Notes under the pieces: generated by a model
What the model was told of the DNA's origin: nothing
What the model saw: the letters and a program-made list of their open reading frames with translations, nothing else
Database searches by the model: none
Translations under genes and position numbers: made by a program
Assembly (NCBI GenBank): GCA_947626485.1
Contig: CANQSG010000030.1
Span: 1-15,171, forward strand
Length of the DNA: 15,171 bases
Reading direction: 5' to 3'
From: an uncultured Clostridia bacterium
Lineage (GTDB): Bacteria; Bacillota; Clostridia; Oscillospirales; Acutalibacteraceae
Shown here: positions 12,833-15,171 of the stretch, piece by piece
Position numbering within the stretch: the stretch's first letter is position 1
How the letters are laid out: each line of letters starts with the position of its first letter

Positions 12833-15171
12833 ATGGATGACAACATGGATTTCTACACGTCCGACCCGGAAGACTTCAGCGGTTCCGAACCCGAAGATCT
12901 CGGCGGCGTGGACAGTTTTTCCGGTGAAGATTCCTCATATCGCGATCAGCTGGATCTGAACAGCTTTTCCACCAAGCGCACCCCGAGCGAAACCCGCTCC
13001 GCGCGGTCGGCTTCGGGCGGCGGCAACAAGAAAAAGAAGCGCAAAAAACGCAAGGGCGGCTTTGCGCGCGCCTTTCTGTCGATCTTTCTCGTCGGCATCA
13101 TCACGTTCTGCTTCGTCTTCGGCGCCTTCGCGGTCTACGTCTTCGGCTTCGTCGACAACACGGTGCACGAGGATCTCGACGAGCTCAAGCTCGACTTCAC
13201 CACCACGGTCTACGTTATGGACAGCAAGACCGGCGAATACGTCGAGTACCAGCGGCTGCACGGCGAGAAAAACCGCATCTGGGTCTCCGACGAAAAGGGC
13301 GAGATCCCGCAATATCTGAAGGACGCCTTCGTCGCGATCGAAGACAAGCGCTTCTTCGACCACAACGGCGTCGACTGGAAGCGGACGTTTTCGGCGTTTG
13401 CCAACCTGTTCTTCCACTTCTTCTCCTCGAATCAGGGCGGTTCCACCATCACCCAGCAGCTCGTCAAAAACCTGACGGGCGACAATTCCGAGAGCCCCAT
13501 GCGCAAAATCCGCGAGATCATGCGCGCGCGCTACCTCGAAGAGCATTATTATAAGGACACGATCCTCGAATGTTACCTCAACACCATCCCGATGGCGGCG
13601 GGGCTTTACGGGGTCGAGACCGCGGCAAATTATTATTTCGATAAGCACACCTCCGAGCTGACGCTCGCGGAGGCGGCGAGCCTCGCGGCGATCACCAAAA
13701 ACCCCGAGCGCTACCGCCCCGACAAAAAGCCGGAGAACAACGTCGAGCGCCGCAACCTCGTTTTGAGCGAAATGCTCGATCAGAAGATGATCTCCCGCGA
13801 GGAGTACGACGCCGCCGTCGCCGAGGAGCTGCACGTCGTCGCCGACCCGGACAGCCTCGGCGAAAAGGAGATCAACTCCTATTTCATCGACACCCTCATC
13901 GAAGAATTCATCGACCGGCTCGTCGAAGAATATAAATTCGACGAATCGCACGCCGCCAACAACTTCTACAACGGCGGCTATAAAATCTACTGCACCCTCG
14001 ACCCCGCCATTCAGGAGGCCGTCGAAAAGGTCACGACCGACCCGCGCTATGCCCTGAAGGGCGCCAACGGCACGACGATGCAGGCCTCTATCACCGTGAT
14101 GGATTACGAGGGGCACATCGTCGGCATCGCCGGCGGATTGGGCGAAAAAACCGTCGACCGCGGGCTCAACCGCGCGACCCAGTCGCCCCGGCAGCCCGGT
14201 TCGACCATCAAGCCCATCGCCGCCTACGCCCCCTGCGTCGAGAACAACCTCATCACCTATTCCTCGATGATCCAGGACAAAAAGCGGATGTTCAACGGCA
14301 ACTGGACGCCGAAAAACTGGTACGGCGGCTATTACGGCACCCGCACCGCCGCCTACTTCCTGCAACAGTCGAGCAACGCCATCCCGGTCTACCTCATCGA
14401 CATGCTCACGCCGCAGGCCTCCTATGATTTCCTCACCCAGAAGCTCGGCATCACGACGCTCGACGCCGCGCACGACATCGACTATGCGCCGCTCGGCATG
14501 GGCGGTATGTACCACGGCCTGACGACCCGCGAATCGGCCGCCGCCTTCGCGATCTTCGGCAACCTCGGCAAGTATTACAAGCCGACGACCTTCGTCAAAG
14601 CGACCGACCATTACGACAACGTCGTCTTCGAGCAGGAGGAACCGATCGTCGCCATCGGGGAAGACACCGCCAACGTCATGAATCACATGCTGCAAAACGT
14701 TGTCTACGGCTCTCCCGCCACCGGTACCGGCGCCCGCGGCTACATTCCGCACATGCGCATCTTCGCCAAGACCGGTACTTCGGATAACACGAACGACCTC
14801 TGGTTCGTCGGCGGCTCGCCCTATTACGTCGCCTCCTGCTGGAGCGGCTTCGACGACAATCAGAAGATCAATTCCGCCACCATCGCGCAGACGATCTGGG
14901 GCAAGGTCATGTCCCAGATCCACAGCAAGCTGCCCGCCAAGGAGTTCCCCGAAAGCGAGTACGTCACCTGCCGCCGCTACTGCACGAGCACCGGCCTCGT
15001 CGCAAAATCCGGCTGCCCCTCCACCGCGATCGGCTGGTACAAAACGACCTATATGCCCGTCTGCTCGACGCACGGCGGCACGGTGCTGAACGCCGTCAGC
15101 GGCAGCAGCGCCGGAACGCCGACCTCGCCCGGCACGACCTCGTCCTCGCCTTCGACCTCGAGCGCGGCTTC
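12833..15171 (+). CDS. Class A penicillin-binding protein (GT51 plus transpeptidase), 3' end outside window
   Basis: A bifunctional cell-wall enzyme: it polymerises lipid II and cross-links the stem peptides outside the membrane. 779 residues are visible without a stop. Layout: an acidic, Ser/Gly-rich cytoplasmic tail; a Lys/Arg run at 66-74; one membrane anchor at about 79-106; the GT51 domain with E170-D171 in EDKRFFDHNG, GGSTITQQLVKN, and RKIREIMRARYLEEHY followed by YLNTIP; then the transpeptidase with the nucleophile Ser457 in STIK, S513-S514-N515, and K646-T-G-T. All catalytic motifs are intact. After the transpeptidase come four cysteines (713, 717, 728, 744) and, from about 751, a Ser/Thr/Pro-rich tail running off the window. 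The start at 12833 follows GGAGGTGA at 12816-12823; an in-frame ATG at 12845 is a less likely alternative. The gene is transcribed divergently from the BofC-like gene. Confidence 0.95.
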   Translation, partial: MDDNMDFYTSDPEDFSGSEPEDLGGVDSFSGEDSSYRDQLDLNSFSTKRTPSETRSARSASGGGNKKKKRKKRKGGFARAFLSIFLVGIITFCFVFGAFAVYVFGFVDNTVHEDLDELKLDFTTTVYVMDSKTGEYVEYQRLHGEKNRIWVSDEKGEIPQYLKDAFVAIEDKRFFDHNGVDWKRTFSAFANLFFHFFSSNQGGSTITQQLVKNLTGDNSESPMRKIREIMRARYLEEHYYKDTILECYLNTIPMAAGLYGVETAANYYFDKHTSELTLAEAASLAAITKNPERYRPDKKPENNVERRNLVLSEMLDQKMISREEYDAAVAEELHVVADPDSLGEKEINSYFIDTLIEEFIDRLVEEYKFDESHAANNFYNGGYKIYCTLDPAIQEAVEKVTTDPRYALKGANGTTMQASITVMDYEGHIVGIAGGLGEKTVDRGLNRATQSPRQPGSTIKPIAAYAPCVENNLITYSSMIQDKKRMFNGNWTPKNWYGGYYGTRTAAYFLQQSSNAIPVYLIDMLTPQASYDFLTQKLGITTLDAAHDIDYAPLGMGGMYHGLTTRESAAAFAIFGNLGKYYKPTTFVKATDHYDNVVFEQEEPIVAIGEDTANVMNHMLQNVVYGSPATGTGARGYIPHMRIFAKTGTSDNTNDLWFVGGSPYYVASCWSGFDDNQKINSATIAQTIWGKVMSQIHSKLPAKEFPESEYVTCRRYCTSTGLVAKSGCPSTAIGWYKTTYMPVCSTHGGTVLNAVSGSSAGTPTSPGTTSSSPSTSSAA

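Noticed and set aside
12935..15073. A 712-codon open frame on the - strand opposite the PBP gene
   Set aside because: The + strand carries a full class A PBP with all catalytic motifs. The antisense frame is an Asp/Val/Gly/Arg-rich product of GC-ending codon use, with no recognisable domain and no ribosome binding site.

Overview
The window looks like chromosomal DNA from a high-GC member of the Clostridia (Bacillota), probably an Oscillospirales/Ruminococcaceae-type anaerobe. The reasons are strong AGGAGG-type ribosome binding sites, sigma-A promoters of the TGGTATAAT type, a clostridial-style ManC (RSKQYIKLL instead of the proteobacterial PKQ motif), a clostridial class A PBP with a basic N-terminus, and strongly GC-ending codons. 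The taxon is inferred from these features only.

Left arm (1-3561, + strand): a compact operon made of the 3' end of an aconitase, an NAD(P)-type isocitrate dehydrogenase, a GntR/FCD regulator and a ThuA-like protein. The first two genes convert citrate to 2-oxoglutarate, the usual route to glutamate in anaerobes with an incomplete TCA cycle. The regulator and the ThuA protein overlap by 4 bases and are probably co-transcribed with the enzymes. A bidirectional intrinsic terminator (3580-3636) closes this operon and also the convergent one to its right.

Middle (3640-12260, - strand): a seven-gene surface polysaccharide operon read right to left from a near-consensus promoter at 12231-12260. 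In transcription order it holds a GT4 glycosyltransferase, a polysaccharide pyruvyl transferase, a FrhB-like iron-sulfur flavoprotein, two more GT4 glycosyltransferases, a Wzy/O-antigen-ligase-like membrane protein and ManC (GDP-mannose synthesis). Several junctions are ATGA overlaps. The pyruvyl transferase reading frame is broken by a +1 change at a run of six G/C. The downstream frame carries the rest of the protein intact, so this is a recent mutation, a phase-variable tract or a sequencing error. No initiating sugar-phosphate transferase and no flippase are in the window, so the pathway must be completed elsewhere.

Right arm (12300-15171): a small membrane-anchored protein resembling the BofC C-terminal domain (- strand) is divergent from a large class A penicillin-binding protein (+ strand), which is cut by the window end. 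Their 233-base intergenic region holds an extended -10 promoter, an operator-like dyad and a 10-bp leader hairpin.

I found no tRNA, rRNA, CRISPR array, insertion sequence or prophage. No wholly new system is evident. The points most worth checking are the homopolymer break in the pyruvyl transferase, the overlapping pyruvyl transferase/FrhB gene pair, the citrate-branch/GntR/ThuA operon and the regulatory region upstream of the PBP.
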